The notes below the pieces were generated by a model. That model ran no database searches. It had not been told where the DNA came from and worked only from the letters and a program-made list of their open reading frames with translations. The translations under genes were made by a program, and so were the position numbers. A DNA stretch of 64,000 bases, from positions 1-64,000 of the forward strand of contig NZ_JPRN01000004.1 in NCBI RefSeq assembly GCF_000737715.1, written 5' to 3'. How positions within the stretch are numbered: position 1 is the stretch's first letter; every line of letters starts with the position of its first letter. Source of the stretch: Chryseobacterium sp. JM1. GTDB taxonomy: Bacteria; Bacteroidota; Bacteroidia; Flavobacteriales; Weeksellaceae. This document shows positions 44,277-53,021 of the stretch, one piece after another.

Positions 44277-45119
44277 TTAAGCTTTTGTTAAAGTAAAGAC
44301 GGTAATTTCCGGACGGACCATAAATCTTATCTGGAAGGAATGACCGATGGCTCTGTTGATGTAGAGCATTCTTCCGTCCTGAAGATCTATTTCTCCAGAG
44401 ACATAATTTTTATTTTCTACAGGAAGGATTGGAGTGATAACACCTGGAATTCTGCATTGTCCTCCATGCGTATGACCGCTTAGAATCCAACCCTGATAGC
44501 CATTCCATATATCTCTGTCGCAGGCATCCGGATTATGACAGAGGACGATATTGGCTTTTGAAGGATCATGGTTTTTCATCACTTCTGCCGGATAGAAATT
44601 GGGTGACCACAAATCTTCAAACCCGATAAAATTCAGACCGTGGCTTTCTTCACTCCTATTTTTAAGCATTCTGATTCCAAAATCTTTAAGAATATCACAG
44701 ATATTTTCTGAGCATTCTAAGTCGTCCCAGTTCTTTCCGTAATCATGGTTTCCTAGAATTCCGAAGGTTGCCAGCTTTCCATAGACTGCCTGTTTCATTA
44801 CTTTTTCCAGATCTTTCTGCTCTTCTGCCGTTCCGTGATTGACAAAATCTCCGGTATAGACCACAAAATCAGGATTAAACTGTTTTGCTTTTTGGAAAGA
44901 GTCGATCAGGAAATTCCAATCGAAACGGTCTCCGACATGGAGGTCTGATATCTGCATCAGTGTTTTCCCTGCTAATGTTTCCGGGAGATTTTTAACGGGT
45001 AGCTTTCTTTGGACAAATTCTACCCAGAAAGGTTCTATCTGCCATGAATACAATGCCGGAAATGCTCCTATTACTGAAAGCTGTGCCAATCTTTTAATGA
45101 AATGTTTTCTTGTCATCAC
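44277..45119 (-). CDS. Metallophosphoesterase
   Basis: Calcineurin-like phosphoesterase, 280 residues. A basic N-terminus and hydrophobic segment (1-30) suggest membrane attachment. The five metal-binding blocks are intact: DLHVGD, GDFVNHG, GNHDYG, LCHNPD and SGHTHGGQ. It resembles YkuE/YaeI-type enzymes acting on lipids or nucleotides at the membrane. The substrate is not known. Part of the small membrane-protein operon; an in-frame ATG one codon later would serve equally. Confidence 0.85.
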   Translation of the reverse strand: MMTRKHFIKRLAQLSVIGAFPALYSWQIEPFWVEFVQRKLPVKNLPETLAGKTLMQISDLHVGDRFDWNFLIDSFQKAKQFNPDFVVYTGDFVNHGTAEEQKDLEKVMKQAVYGKLATFGILGNHDYGKNWDDLECSENICDILKDFGIRMLKNRSEESHGLNFIGFEDLWSPNFYPAEVMKNHDPSKANIVLCHNPDACDRDIWNGYQGWILSGHTHGGQCRIPGVITPILPVENKNYVSGEIDLQDGRMLYINRAIGHSFQIRFMVRPEITVFTLTKA

Positions 45120-45146
45120 TGAAACCTGTATGATTAAAATCTTCGT

Positions 45147-45437
45147 TTAACTTCCTGCGAACGGGCTTCCAAAAAGACCTACTGCCAATTCAATCCAGAC
45201 CAATGCAAAGACGATCAAAACGAAAACGCAGATCAAAATTCTATGACTTTGTTTTTTGACTTTGGTTCTTACCAGATTGATCAGAAAAGCTGTGCTAAAG
45301 AGTAAAACGCCTCCGATCAGAAAATCTGAAGCTGACCAATTGACCTCATTTGAAGTTAGATTTCCCAGCAATGGAATACACAGTAAAACCAGTGGGAGCG
45401 CATAAATGGCGAGTGTTTTTTGTTTTTGTGTCATCAT
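45147..45437 (-). CDS. Small membrane protein
   Basis: A protein of about 96 residues with three hydrophobic segments, starting at the tandem ATG near 45437 (MMTQKQK). An earlier in-frame ATG at 45476 lies inside the palindromic operator and is rejected. It is the first gene of the membrane-protein operon (27 bp before the metallophosphoesterase). The family is not recognised. Confidence 0.65.
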   Translation of the reverse strand: MMTQKQKTLAIYALPLVLLCIPLLGNLTSNEVNWSASDFLIGGVLLFSTAFLINLVRTKVKKQSHRILICVFVLIVFALVWIELAVGLFGSPFAGS

Positions 45438-45462
45438 TTTATTTAATTTTAAATTATAAAGT

Positions 45463-45479
45463 ACTTTGTATTTCAAAGT
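45463..45479 (-). promoter_or_regulatory. Operator palindrome upstream of membrane-protein operon
   Basis: ACTTTG (45463-45468), TATTT, CAAAGT (45474-45479): a 6-bp inverted repeat with a 5-bp spacer. The same pattern occurs at 46479-46497. On the sense strand the half-site CAACTTTG is one base from a TAnnTTTG box, so a bound repressor would block transcription. Confidence 0.6.
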
Positions 45480-45502
45480 TGAATTTCAAAAAAATATAGC
45501 CT

Positions 45503-45793
45503 TTACCTTCCCAGCAATTTTTCAAGAGCATCCAGATGTTCATTAAAAGCCTGTCTTCCACTTTGGGTCACCCGGTAAGAGGTTTTCGGTTTTTTGCCTA
45601 CAAATTCTTTTTTCACTTCGATGTATCCTGCTTTTTCCAAGGCATTACTATGGCTGGCGAGGTTACCGTCTGTGATTTCCAGAAGTCCTTTCATTTCAGA
45701 AAAATCAACCCAGTCGTTGACCATAAGAACGGACATAATCCCCAGTCTTACACGGCTTTCGAATTCTTTATTGAGTTGATTTATTTTTATCAT
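45503..45793 (-). CDS. Winged-helix transcriptional regulator
   Basis: A 96-residue DNA-binding protein of the ArsR/MarR-like winged-helix group (HTH_34 type). The helix-turn-helix lies in the segment with LLEITDGNLASHSNALEKAG (about 37-56), followed by a wing (KKEFVGKKPKTSYRVT). There is no separate ligand-binding domain. It follows a membrane-protein gene after 61 bp in one operon. Matching palindromes lie upstream of that operon and upstream of the next one, which suggests it regulates both. Confidence 0.85.
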   Translation of the reverse strand: MIKINQLNKEFESRVRLGIMSVLMVNDWVDFSEMKGLLEITDGNLASHSNALEKAGYIEVKKEFVGKKPKTSYRVTQSGRQAFNEHLDALEKLLGR

Positions 45794-45854
45794 AGTAAGG
45801 CAATAGCTGCAAATCTTTAAGAAGCTGTTCTTAAAAAGTCTGCAAATTTAATCT

Positions 45855-46472
45855 TTATTTATATTTTTTATGCATGATCAGCCCATACACAATATGCAAA
45901 ATTCCAAAACCGATGGTCCAGAACACAAGCCCCCATCCTAAAAAGAAGAGAGAAATAAGTCCCAGCGTAATCTGACAGTATCCTAAATATTTAATATCTG
46001 TGAGTGTATATCTTTCTGCACTTACTAATGCGATTCCGTAGAATATAAGTGTAGCCGGCGCTACCCATACAAACAAATGGTGAAAAAGAAGTGCGAGGCA
46101 GAAGACGCCTCCTGTTACCAAAGGAACGGCAAACGTAAATAACAAACGCTTCGTTGTGCTGTCCCAGATCTTTTGTCCTTTCTTTTTGCTTTTATTGGCG
46201 GTGAAGATATAACCGCTTAAAACGGCAGTCAGCAAAATCACAGTTCCTACCAGTACAAGTTCCCGGACCAATGCCGGACCGAAAAAGTTCCTGTCACCGT
46301 CTAAATAACTGATTCCTTCCCTCTGGAAGATATAATATACATATCCTGCACCGATCAGCGCAGCTAAACCGGCAAAAACCCCGGACAGTCCACTTAATGA
46401 AATAAATCTGGAAGACCGCTCCATCATGGAACGGATATGTGATAAGTCTTCGTGATAGTTTTTCGAATCCAT
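45855..46472 (-). CDS. Membrane protein co-transcribed with regulator
   Basis: A 205-residue protein with about five to six hydrophobic segments (starting near 30-50) and a short polar N-terminus (MDSKNYHEDLSHIRSMMERSSRF). Membrane proteins of this layout often accompany small winged-helix regulators in Bacteroidota; the function is unknown. It is the first gene of the operon with a well-formed promoter. Confidence 0.7.
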   Translation of the reverse strand: MDSKNYHEDLSHIRSMMERSSRFISLSGLSGVFAGLAALIGAGYVYYIFQREGISYLDGDRNFFGPALVRELVLVGTVILLTAVLSGYIFTANKSKKKGQKIWDSTTKRLLFTFAVPLVTGGVFCLALLFHHLFVWVAPATLIFYGIALVSAERYTLTDIKYLGYCQITLGLISLFFLGWGLVFWTIGFGILHIVYGLIMHKKYK

Positions 46473-46478
46473 AAAAAG

Positions 46479-46520
46479 AACTTTGAATTACAAAGTTATA
46501 ATTTATTTTGAATCTGCCAA
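46479..46520 (-). promoter_or_regulatory. Promoter and operator of regulator operon
   Basis: On the minus strand TTG (46520-46518), 19 nt, then TAACTTTG (46498-46491). The -7 box forms half of the palindrome AACTTTG-AATTA-CAAAGTT (46479-46497), which also covers the transcription start. The overlap is typical of a repressor site. Confidence 0.75.
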
Positions 46521-46634
46521 TTATTTTTTTAATATTTTAATAACAACTTTTTACCATCCCATTCCTACAATTCTTAACTTTAAGAAATCAGGATCAGACT
46601 GAAAGAAATTCTACATCTATTAAACGAACACATT

Positions 46635-47177
46635 ATGGCGAAAACTTCAATAGATTATTCTCAGATTGAACTGCAGGAAAATATTCCTTTAACGGAAGAG
46701 GAAATAAATAATATCGCGAATCAAAAGCAGGATTTTTTCAAACACGTTCCGGGTGTGTTATTATTAGTCATCCTTCTGATGGCCCTCATGGCCTGTTACC
46801 TGTTGAAAGATAAGTTTCATGATTTCAAATACTATCATTATCTCCTGTTTTTCGGCATCACATTGGCGCTATATGCTCTTTCATACGGCATCATGTACCT
46901 TGTTTATATTTACTTTGTTAAAAACTGGGAAAAGGATATCAAAAACGGTAAAAACAGATTAACAAGTTTCATTATCAGTGGCCACAAAACAGAAAATGAC
47001 GAATACATCATCACCTTCTCCGGCCGTAACAGGAAAGAAAAGATAAGACTTCCTGTTTCTAAATCTGATTACTTAAATTATCTTGTAGGAACTCAGGTTG
47101 TCGTGGTTTATTTAAAGTACAGTAAAACCGTGATTTCTTTTGATCATTACAATCATTCAACACATTCATATCCGTAA
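46635..47177 (+). CDS. Hypothetical protein with two membrane helices
   Basis: A 180-residue protein: polar N-terminus (1-32), two adjacent membrane helices (about 38-58 and 66-92), then a soluble domain (100-180) with a PVSKSDYLNYLVGTQVVVVYLKYSKTVISF strand-rich segment. The family is not recognised. It is a single gene, divergent from the regulator operon and convergent with the SusD gene. Confidence 0.65.
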   Translation: MAKTSIDYSQIELQENIPLTEEEINNIANQKQDFFKHVPGVLLLVILLMALMACYLLKDKFHDFKYYHYLLFFGITLALYALSYGIMYLVYIYFVKNWEKDIKNGKNRLTSFIISGHKTENDEYIITFSGRNRKEKIRLPVSKSDYLNYLVGTQVVVVYLKYSKTVISFDHYNHSTHSYP

Positions 47178-47181
47178 AAAA

Positions 47182-47212
47182 AAAGAACCCTGCCCAAAAG
47201 CAGGATTCTAAA
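47182..47212. terminator. Bidirectional terminator
   Basis: AGAACCCTGC (47184-47193) pairs with GCAGGATTCT (47200-47209), with one C-A mismatch. A long A-run on the left gives a T-run for the minus strand. It separates convergent genes. Confidence 0.75.
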
Positions 47213-47237
47213 AAGTAGTATGTTTTTTTTGTTTTAA

Positions 47238-48746
47238 TTATAATGGATTCTGAACGATCAATGGATTGGCATTGATTTCCGTTCTCGGAATCAGGAATTC
47301 CCATCTCGGATCAGTATTCGGAACAGTCATCAGATTATTCGTAACCACAGACGAATGATTTGCACCAGTTCTATCCAATCCCTGATTCAGTCTCTTCAGA
47401 TCTAAGAGTCTAAATCCTTCACCCCATAATTCGAGCCTTCTGCTGTTAAGAATTTCATTGATATAGGCATTACCTGTTGTACTGGCTCCAGCATAGCTAG
47501 TATTTCTGTTTTTAGCGAGTAGGTTAAATACGGTCTTTGAGTCTGTTTCATTTCCTAATCTGGCTAAAGCTTCCGCCTCTATAAGATACATTTCCGCAGC
47601 ACGCATATAAGGAAGATCTACTCTACTGTCTGCAAAACTGGCAGAAAGAAACTTCTGGCTGGTGTATGCAAATTTAGAATAAGTTGAAGGCAGGGCCAAA
47701 GAAGTATGCGCTCCCGAAGGATCAAAGTTTTTAGTTCTCACATCTGTCGAAGGGAACATCAGAAATAATTTACTGTTAATCGCTTTTGGCGCCTGACGTA
47801 TATTGGTGGAATTAAAATTTCTTGACATATACGCTCCGAAATTCGAGAATGTTTCGCCCTGATCTGCAATAATAGTAGCACCCCAAATCCATTCATTGTT
47901 TCCTGCAAGATTATTAAATCCGGCTGTATAAGCTGTGTTATCCATCAGAGGATAATCAGTTCTGGCTAATTTAGCAGATGCAGCGGCAAGGGCATAATTT
48001 CCTTGTGTCAAAGCAATTCTGGCTCTCAATCCAAGAATCACCTTATCATCAAAATGAGACTTTGTTAGTCTTTTACTTGCGGCAAGTCTTGTGGAAGCTT
48101 CATTAAGATCATTATTGATTTGTGTATAAACATCTTCAACGGTATTTCTTTCCAGAGGAATTTCATTAGCCACCAATCTGATGGGAACTCCAAGCTGACT
48201 ATTAACAATACCAGGAACATATCTTTTACCATAAATCTGAACCAGCATATAATAACAGAATGCTCTGAATGCATGAGCTTCACCAATCGCCAGCTTTACC
48301 GTATTGGCATCAGCAGCATTAGCAACCGGAACTGAAGGTCCGTTGGCTATCACTAAATTGGCATTTCTGATAAGGGCATAATAAAACTGGTACGGATAAA
48401 AAACATACGAACTGCTTTCATTCACCTGATCCTGCCATCTGACGGTTGAAATATACCAGCCATTCCCTGTAGAAGGAAACACAAGATCTTCCCCTATAGC
48501 ATCCATCATAATCATGATACCTCCCTGACCGTTCTGCCCCTGGCTATCATTCTGTCTGTAATACATATCTCTATGCATCCCGTTTATAATAGCCATCAGA
48601 TTCGATGCACTTGAATAGGCTGCATCTTCAGAAGCTGCAGTCGTAGGATCTGTTTCAAGATAATCGCTTTGACATGAGATCATTGCTGTGAAGACCGATG
48701 AAAGGACCACAGCCCATTTGATATATTGTTTTTTTAGATTTTTCAT
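47238..48746 (-). CDS. RagB/SusD-family outer-membrane nutrient-binding lipoprotein
   Basis: Surface lipoprotein that acts as a lid for the SusC channel. It is 502 residues; the lipobox cysteine is at about residue 25 (MISCQSDYLETDP). The tetratricopeptide-rich N-terminal half has YYMLVQIYG, and the C-terminal motif RRLELWGEGFRLLDLKR is typical. It starts 9 bp after the SusC gene. No glycoside hydrolase, peptidase or regulator gene is adjacent, so the substrate is unknown. Confidence 0.9.
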   Translation of the reverse strand: MKNLKKQYIKWAVVLSSVFTAMISCQSDYLETDPTTAASEDAAYSSASNLMAIINGMHRDMYYRQNDSQGQNGQGGIMIMMDAIGEDLVFPSTGNGWYISTVRWQDQVNESSSYVFYPYQFYYALIRNANLVIANGPSVPVANAADANTVKLAIGEAHAFRAFCYYMLVQIYGKRYVPGIVNSQLGVPIRLVANEIPLERNTVEDVYTQINNDLNEASTRLAASKRLTKSHFDDKVILGLRARIALTQGNYALAAASAKLARTDYPLMDNTAYTAGFNNLAGNNEWIWGATIIADQGETFSNFGAYMSRNFNSTNIRQAPKAINSKLFLMFPSTDVRTKNFDPSGAHTSLALPSTYSKFAYTSQKFLSASFADSRVDLPYMRAAEMYLIEAEALARLGNETDSKTVFNLLAKNRNTSYAGASTTGNAYINEILNSRRLELWGEGFRLLDLKRLNQGLDRTGANHSSVVTNNLMTVPNTDPRWEFLIPRTEINANPLIVQNPL

Positions 48747-48755
48747 ACTTAATTT

Positions 48756-51704
48756 TTAAAATGATACATTAAATCCGATGGTAATAATTCTCGCAGGTGT
48801 ATATCTGTTGGATGTGGTTCCATTAAACGCTTGGGCAGGCTCCAATCCCTTTCTTGCCGTTTTGCTCCAAAGGTTCTCGCCGGAAACCAGAATCTTGAAC
48901 CCTGCCAATCCCAGCTGGGATAAAGTTTCAGCATTAAAACTGTAGCTTAAAGTAGCCTGTCTGAATGTAATAAAGTCTGAGCTTATAAGCCATCTTGAAG
49001 AAGCTGCATTTGAACTTGTATAGGTGGATGAGTTTAACGCAGGAACATCAGTAATCTGTCCCGGAGTCGTCCATCGGTTTAAAATATCTGTACTTAACGC
49101 TCCTCCCTGAGAGTAACTTGACATTAGGGCTGCATAATTGGAATCATATGTTTTTCCTCCCAACTGATACGTAAACATTGCAGATAACGCCCATTGCTTA
49201 TAGGTAATCGAAGTTCCAAAGCTTCCAAAAAGATCCGGAATAGCAGTCCCTGAATAATCATATTTGGCTTTATTAAAGTTGGTTGTCACCTTGGTTCCAT
49301 TTACAGTTCTGATATCTGCAGCAGTTGTATTAGCAAAGGCATCAGCTACTAAAAAGAGAGGTGAACCGTCTGCAGGATCAACTCCATACCACTGTCTCAA
49401 CCAATAATCATAAATAGAATGACCTACTGAAACTTTCTTGGTTCCGTTAATAATTTCCGTGATACCATTGGAAAGTTCCGTAACCTGATTTTTCAGCGTG
49501 GATGCATTGGCATTCATATTCCATGTGAAGTTTTCATTTCTGATCACATCCGCATTAAGACTGAATTCAAATCCACGGTTATACATTGTCCCTACATTTC
49601 TGCTTATATTATTATCGGGAACTCCGGCAGAAACCGGCAGAGGAACCTGAAAGATCAGATCTTCGGTAACTCTTTTATAATACTCTACAGATCCGGAAAT
49701 TCTATTATTTAAAAATCCAAAATCAATTCCTATATCACTCTGCTTATTTGTTTCCCAGGTAATCGTAGGATCGGCTAAAAACCCGAATAGGATACCTGCC
49801 TCCTGAGCATTATTATATCCTAAAGTATAGGTACTTTTATACATATAATAGCTGTCTGTTCTGTCATTTCCTACCTCACCATAAGAACCTCTAAGTTTTA
49901 ATTCACTGATCAGACCAGAGTTTTTCAAGAATTCCTCTCCTTTTATTCTCCATCCTGCCCCAAGAGACCAGAATGAATCCCATCTTACATCTTTACTGAA
50001 TCTGGAAGAACCGTCCCAACGAATGGATCCGGAAAGTAAATATTTTGAATTGAAATCATAGTTCAATCTTGAAAAAACACCTTCTTTTCTGTAATTGTCT
50101 GTTCTGGAAGTAAGTGTTGTAGGCGTAACAAAATTGATCAGTTCGTCATTATCATCCACGATCTGCCCTTTCTTGTACCCATACAAATATTCATAGGTGA
50201 ATTTATAGTTTTCATGCCCTAATAAATATTCAAAATTATGCTGACCAAACTTTCTTTTATAGTTCAAAAGCTGGTTCCATGTAAATGTCTGTTCCGTAAT
50301 ACTGTATTTTTCCGCTGAACCTCCCGGAGCCGCATCACCAATGATTTTATTCCCATAGGTGCTTCTTTTGTTATTTCTGATGTCATATCCTACATTGGTA
50401 GATAAGGTCAGATAGGGATCAACCTTAACTTCAGCATAAGCTCTGGAAATGATATAATAATTCTTGGAAAGATCTTTATTTAAAAGCGTTTCCTGAATCA
50501 CATTTCTTCCGGCAGCAGCATCAGCTCCTCTTCCACTCCCCGCATCGTACATGATATTCCCGGCATTATCGTAAAGATTAGCATTGGTCACCGGATCATG
50601 AGCATACGGACTGTAAATAGGCCCCATCGTTCTTGTCCACCTGTAAGGATTGATGTATGAAGAATTACTGTCTACCCCTTCCACTGAATTGTTTCCGTTG
50701 GAAGAAACTCCACTGATACTGGTTCCTAACTTCAACCAGCTTTTCACCTGCGAATCTACTTTCAATCTGGCGGTAAATCTTTCAAAATCCGATTTTATAA
50801 GATATCCTGTTTCATTGGTGTAGCCAACTGAAGTAAAATAGGTTGTTGTATTACTTCCACCGCTGTAATTTAATTCATAATTCTGTCTGAAACCTGTATT
50901 CATCAAAGGTCTCTGCCAGTCAAGATCCGAATATCTCAGTTCTGCATTGGGATTTAAGATACCGTCTATGACCAGTTGATTATCCGCAACATTGAAAACA
51001 TTAGTTTTCAGCACTCCTGATATCAGCTGCGTTGTGGCATACGTATTAGCCTGTGCTAATGTTGAAGTTGGTACAGATGTCATCCGCCCGTTTCTGATAG
51101 CTTCCCAAATAAGCGGATAATATTGATAGACATTCACTCTTTCATATTCGGGAATAGATCTCTGTACATATCCTGTACTCATTCCGAAATTAAATGAATC
51201 TTTTCCTTTTCTTCCTGATTTGGTAGTGATGATAATAACCCCGTTAGCGGCAGCCGAACCATAAAGTGATGTTGAAGCTGCATCTTTTAAAATATTAAAT
51301 GAAGCAATATCGTTGGGATTAATGGCGGCAAGAGACCCCGTATACACCGTACCATCCACTACATACAAGGGTGATGTTGTAATTCCGTAAGACCCTATTC
51401 CTCTAATCTGAATACTTGGTGAGCTCCCAGGCTGACCAGTTCCGGTACTTACTTTAACCCCCGCACTGGCTCCATCCAGCGCCTGCCCAATACTTGATAT
51501 AGGACGGTCTGCAAACTGTTTCGCTTTTACCTCCGTACTGGAACCTACCATGGTTTCCTTTTTTTGACTTCCATACGCTACAACAACCACCTCATCTATG
51601 GCATGTTCTTCCTGAATGGTGTCCCGCTTAGCTTTTTGAGCCTCAACAGTCTGCCCTCCTGCAAAGAAGAGAACAGCTGTTAACAATGACAACTGTAATT
51701 TCAT
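48756..51704 (-). CDS. SusC/RagA-family TonB-linked outer-membrane protein
   Basis: TonB-dependent channel for oligosaccharides or peptides, 982 residues. After the signal peptide (1-22) a short linker leads into the plug domain, with VVVVAYGSQKKE, YVVDGTVYTG, DAASTSLYGSAAANGVIIITTK. The barrel follows to the C-terminal strand ending IITIGFNVSF. The N-terminal carboxypeptidase-regulatory-like domain found in many SusC proteins is missing. It pairs with the SusD protein downstream. Confidence 0.92.
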   Translation of the reverse strand: MKLQLSLLTAVLFFAGGQTVEAQKAKRDTIQEEHAIDEVVVVAYGSQKKETMVGSSTEVKAKQFADRPISSIGQALDGASAGVKVSTGTGQPGSSPSIQIRGIGSYGITTSPLYVVDGTVYTGSLAAINPNDIASFNILKDAASTSLYGSAAANGVIIITTKSGRKGKDSFNFGMSTGYVQRSIPEYERVNVYQYYPLIWEAIRNGRMTSVPTSTLAQANTYATTQLISGVLKTNVFNVADNQLVIDGILNPNAELRYSDLDWQRPLMNTGFRQNYELNYSGGSNTTTYFTSVGYTNETGYLIKSDFERFTARLKVDSQVKSWLKLGTSISGVSSNGNNSVEGVDSNSSYINPYRWTRTMGPIYSPYAHDPVTNANLYDNAGNIMYDAGSGRGADAAAGRNVIQETLLNKDLSKNYYIISRAYAEVKVDPYLTLSTNVGYDIRNNKRSTYGNKIIGDAAPGGSAEKYSITEQTFTWNQLLNYKRKFGQHNFEYLLGHENYKFTYEYLYGYKKGQIVDDNDELINFVTPTTLTSRTDNYRKEGVFSRLNYDFNSKYLLSGSIRWDGSSRFSKDVRWDSFWSLGAGWRIKGEEFLKNSGLISELKLRGSYGEVGNDRTDSYYMYKSTYTLGYNNAQEAGILFGFLADPTITWETNKQSDIGIDFGFLNNRISGSVEYYKRVTEDLIFQVPLPVSAGVPDNNISRNVGTMYNRGFEFSLNADVIRNENFTWNMNANASTLKNQVTELSNGITEIINGTKKVSVGHSIYDYWLRQWYGVDPADGSPLFLVADAFANTTAADIRTVNGTKVTTNFNKAKYDYSGTAIPDLFGSFGTSITYKQWALSAMFTYQLGGKTYDSNYAALMSSYSQGGALSTDILNRWTTPGQITDVPALNSSTYTSSNAASSRWLISSDFITFRQATLSYSFNAETLSQLGLAGFKILVSGENLWSKTARKGLEPAQAFNGTTSNRYTPARIITIGFNVSF

Positions 51705-51731
51705 ATTAACAAATTTTAACTATAATACAAT

Positions 51732-51739
51732 CAAATATA
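51732..51739 (-). promoter_or_regulatory. -7 box upstream of susC
   Basis: The minus strand reads TATATTTG, 27 nt before the ATG at 51704. No -33 TTG lies at the standard spacing. The 240-bp region between the two minus-strand units is AT-rich and holds no gene. Confidence 0.4.
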
Positions 51740-51894
51740 TATTAATAAACGTTAAAATGTCTAAAATGAAGTTAAATACTATAGAATTAATTAATCAATG
51801 TAAATTATAAATAAATAATAATAAATTAATTTACAATTTTAATATCAGTTCAATAAATACAAAACAAAATTCATTGCTGGTTTTTAAGTTTTCC

Positions 51895-51922
51895 ACAAAA
51901 AAACCGCTGAAATATTCAGCGG
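51895..51922 (-). terminator. Terminator of enoyl-CoA hydratase gene
   Basis: CCGCTGAA (51904-51911) / TTCAGCGG (51915-51922) with a 3-nt loop; on the minus strand a TTTTTTT run follows. It lies about 25 bp past the stop. Confidence 0.85.
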
Positions 51923-51947
51923 CTATATTATAATGATGCACAAAATA

Positions 51948-52712
51948 CTATTTTGCTCTCAGTCTTTCTTTAATGGATTCGATATTTTTTTTAGCAGAAT
52001 CTTCAAGAATTAAACTGGCACTCATGTGGATTCTTGCCGGCATCAGTTCACTGAAATGATCTGTTCCTTCCCATGATACTTTTTTGATCAAAGCCAATGC
52101 ATCACTGCTTCTGGAAGCCAATGTCTGCATAAACTTCGCCAGTTTGACATCCATCTCCTGAATATTTTCAGATACGGAATGATACACATTATGCTGTTCT
52201 GCCCATTCTGCCGATCTGAAGTCGGCATCAATAGCCATGGCAGAGAACTGAGATTTTCCGATTTTTCTTTCTACGTATGGCCCAATCACAAATGGTCCAA
52301 TTCCCAGATTAATTTCTGTAAGTGCCAAAGCTGAATCTTTCGTAGCGAAACAGTAATCTGCTCCACACGCAATTCCCACTCCTCCACCGGTCGTTTTCCC
52401 CTGAACTCTTACGACAACTATTTTCCCGCAGTTTCGCATCGCATTCAGAACTTTTGCAAAGCCACCGAAAAATTTCGTAGATGCCTCCAGCTCTTCAATA
52501 GCCAAAAGTTCATCGAAGCTTGCTCCCGCACAGAATGCTTTCTCTCCTTCACTCTTTACTAAAATAGCTTTTACTTCTTCTTTAGCCCCTTCATCCAGAA
52601 TAGTCTGAGCCAGTTTTTCGAGAATGGCACCCGGAAGGGAATTACTTTTTGGTGTTCCGAATGTAATTTCGGCAATATTGTTTTTAATTTCTGCTGCTAC
52701 GAATTCGTTCAT
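51948..52712 (-). CDS. Enoyl-CoA hydratase/isomerase-family protein
   Basis: Crotonase-fold enzyme, 254 residues, acting on acyl-CoA esters. The oxyanion-hole segments are present: FCAGASFDELL (about 60-70) and TTGGGVGIACGADYCFA (about 107-123). The catalytic acidic residues of classical hydratases are not both evident, so isomerase or another crotonase activity is possible. It is a single gene. PaaZ, encoded 7 kb away, suggests a phenylacetate or fatty-acid context, but the link is weak. Confidence 0.8.
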   Translation of the reverse strand: MNEFVAAEIKNNIAEITFGTPKSNSLPGAILEKLAQTILDEGAKEEVKAILVKSEGEKAFCAGASFDELLAIEELEASTKFFGGFAKVLNAMRNCGKIVVVRVQGKTTGGGVGIACGADYCFATKDSALALTEINLGIGPFVIGPYVERKIGKSQFSAMAIDADFRSAEWAEQHNVYHSVSENIQEMDVKLAKFMQTLASRSSDALALIKKVSWEGTDHFSELMPARIHMSASLILEDSAKKNIESIKERLRAK

Positions 52713-52734
52713 TTTTATTTTTATTGGATTCTTA

Positions 52735-52742
52735 CAAAAATA
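52735..52742 (-). promoter_or_regulatory. -7 box upstream of enoyl-CoA hydratase gene
   Basis: The minus strand reads TATTTTTG, a TAnnTTTG match, 22 nt before the ATG at 52712. No TTG is found at standard -33 spacing. Confidence 0.4.
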
Positions 52743-52861
52743 CTAAATACCGCTGTCCCGGAGAAAATTATAAGAAACAAATTGCAGATTAAACACAGCT
52801 TATTACCTCAAGGTGTTTATTATATCACAAAACCCTTCCCATAACGAAAAACAAACATCCA

Positions 52862-52911
52862 TTACGTAGAAATACGGACTCTTCAATTTGGTATTTTCTA
52901 CTCTAGCACTG
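52862..52911 (+). promoter_or_regulatory. Activator-type promoter upstream of tail-collar gene
   Basis: The near-palindrome TTACGTAGAAATACGGAC (52862-52879) matches those at 26836-26853 and 29430-29447 in the same orientation. After 24 nt comes TAGCACTG (52904-52911), a weaker relative of TAnnTTTG. The spacing is 3 nt longer than in the other two promoters. Confidence 0.5.
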
Positions 52912-52966
52912 CCTTTCTATAAGTTGTTCCTTTGGCTTATCAAAAAAACTAATAACCACCGGCGGA

Positions 52967-52997
52967 ATCCGAAAAGCCCAGAACAGAGTAGGAAAAC
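52967..52997 (+). promoter_or_regulatory. Bipartite leader element shared with cystine-rich peptide gene
   Basis: ATCCGAAAAGC (52967-52977), 7 nt, AGAGTAGGAAAAC (52985-52997), ending 24 nt before the ATG. Both blocks are identical to those at 19463-19492. It lies about 50 nt past the predicted transcription start, so it would be part of the leader RNA. Confidence 0.55.
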
Positions 52998-53021
52998 TTA
53001 ACAACTGAAAAAACTATTATC

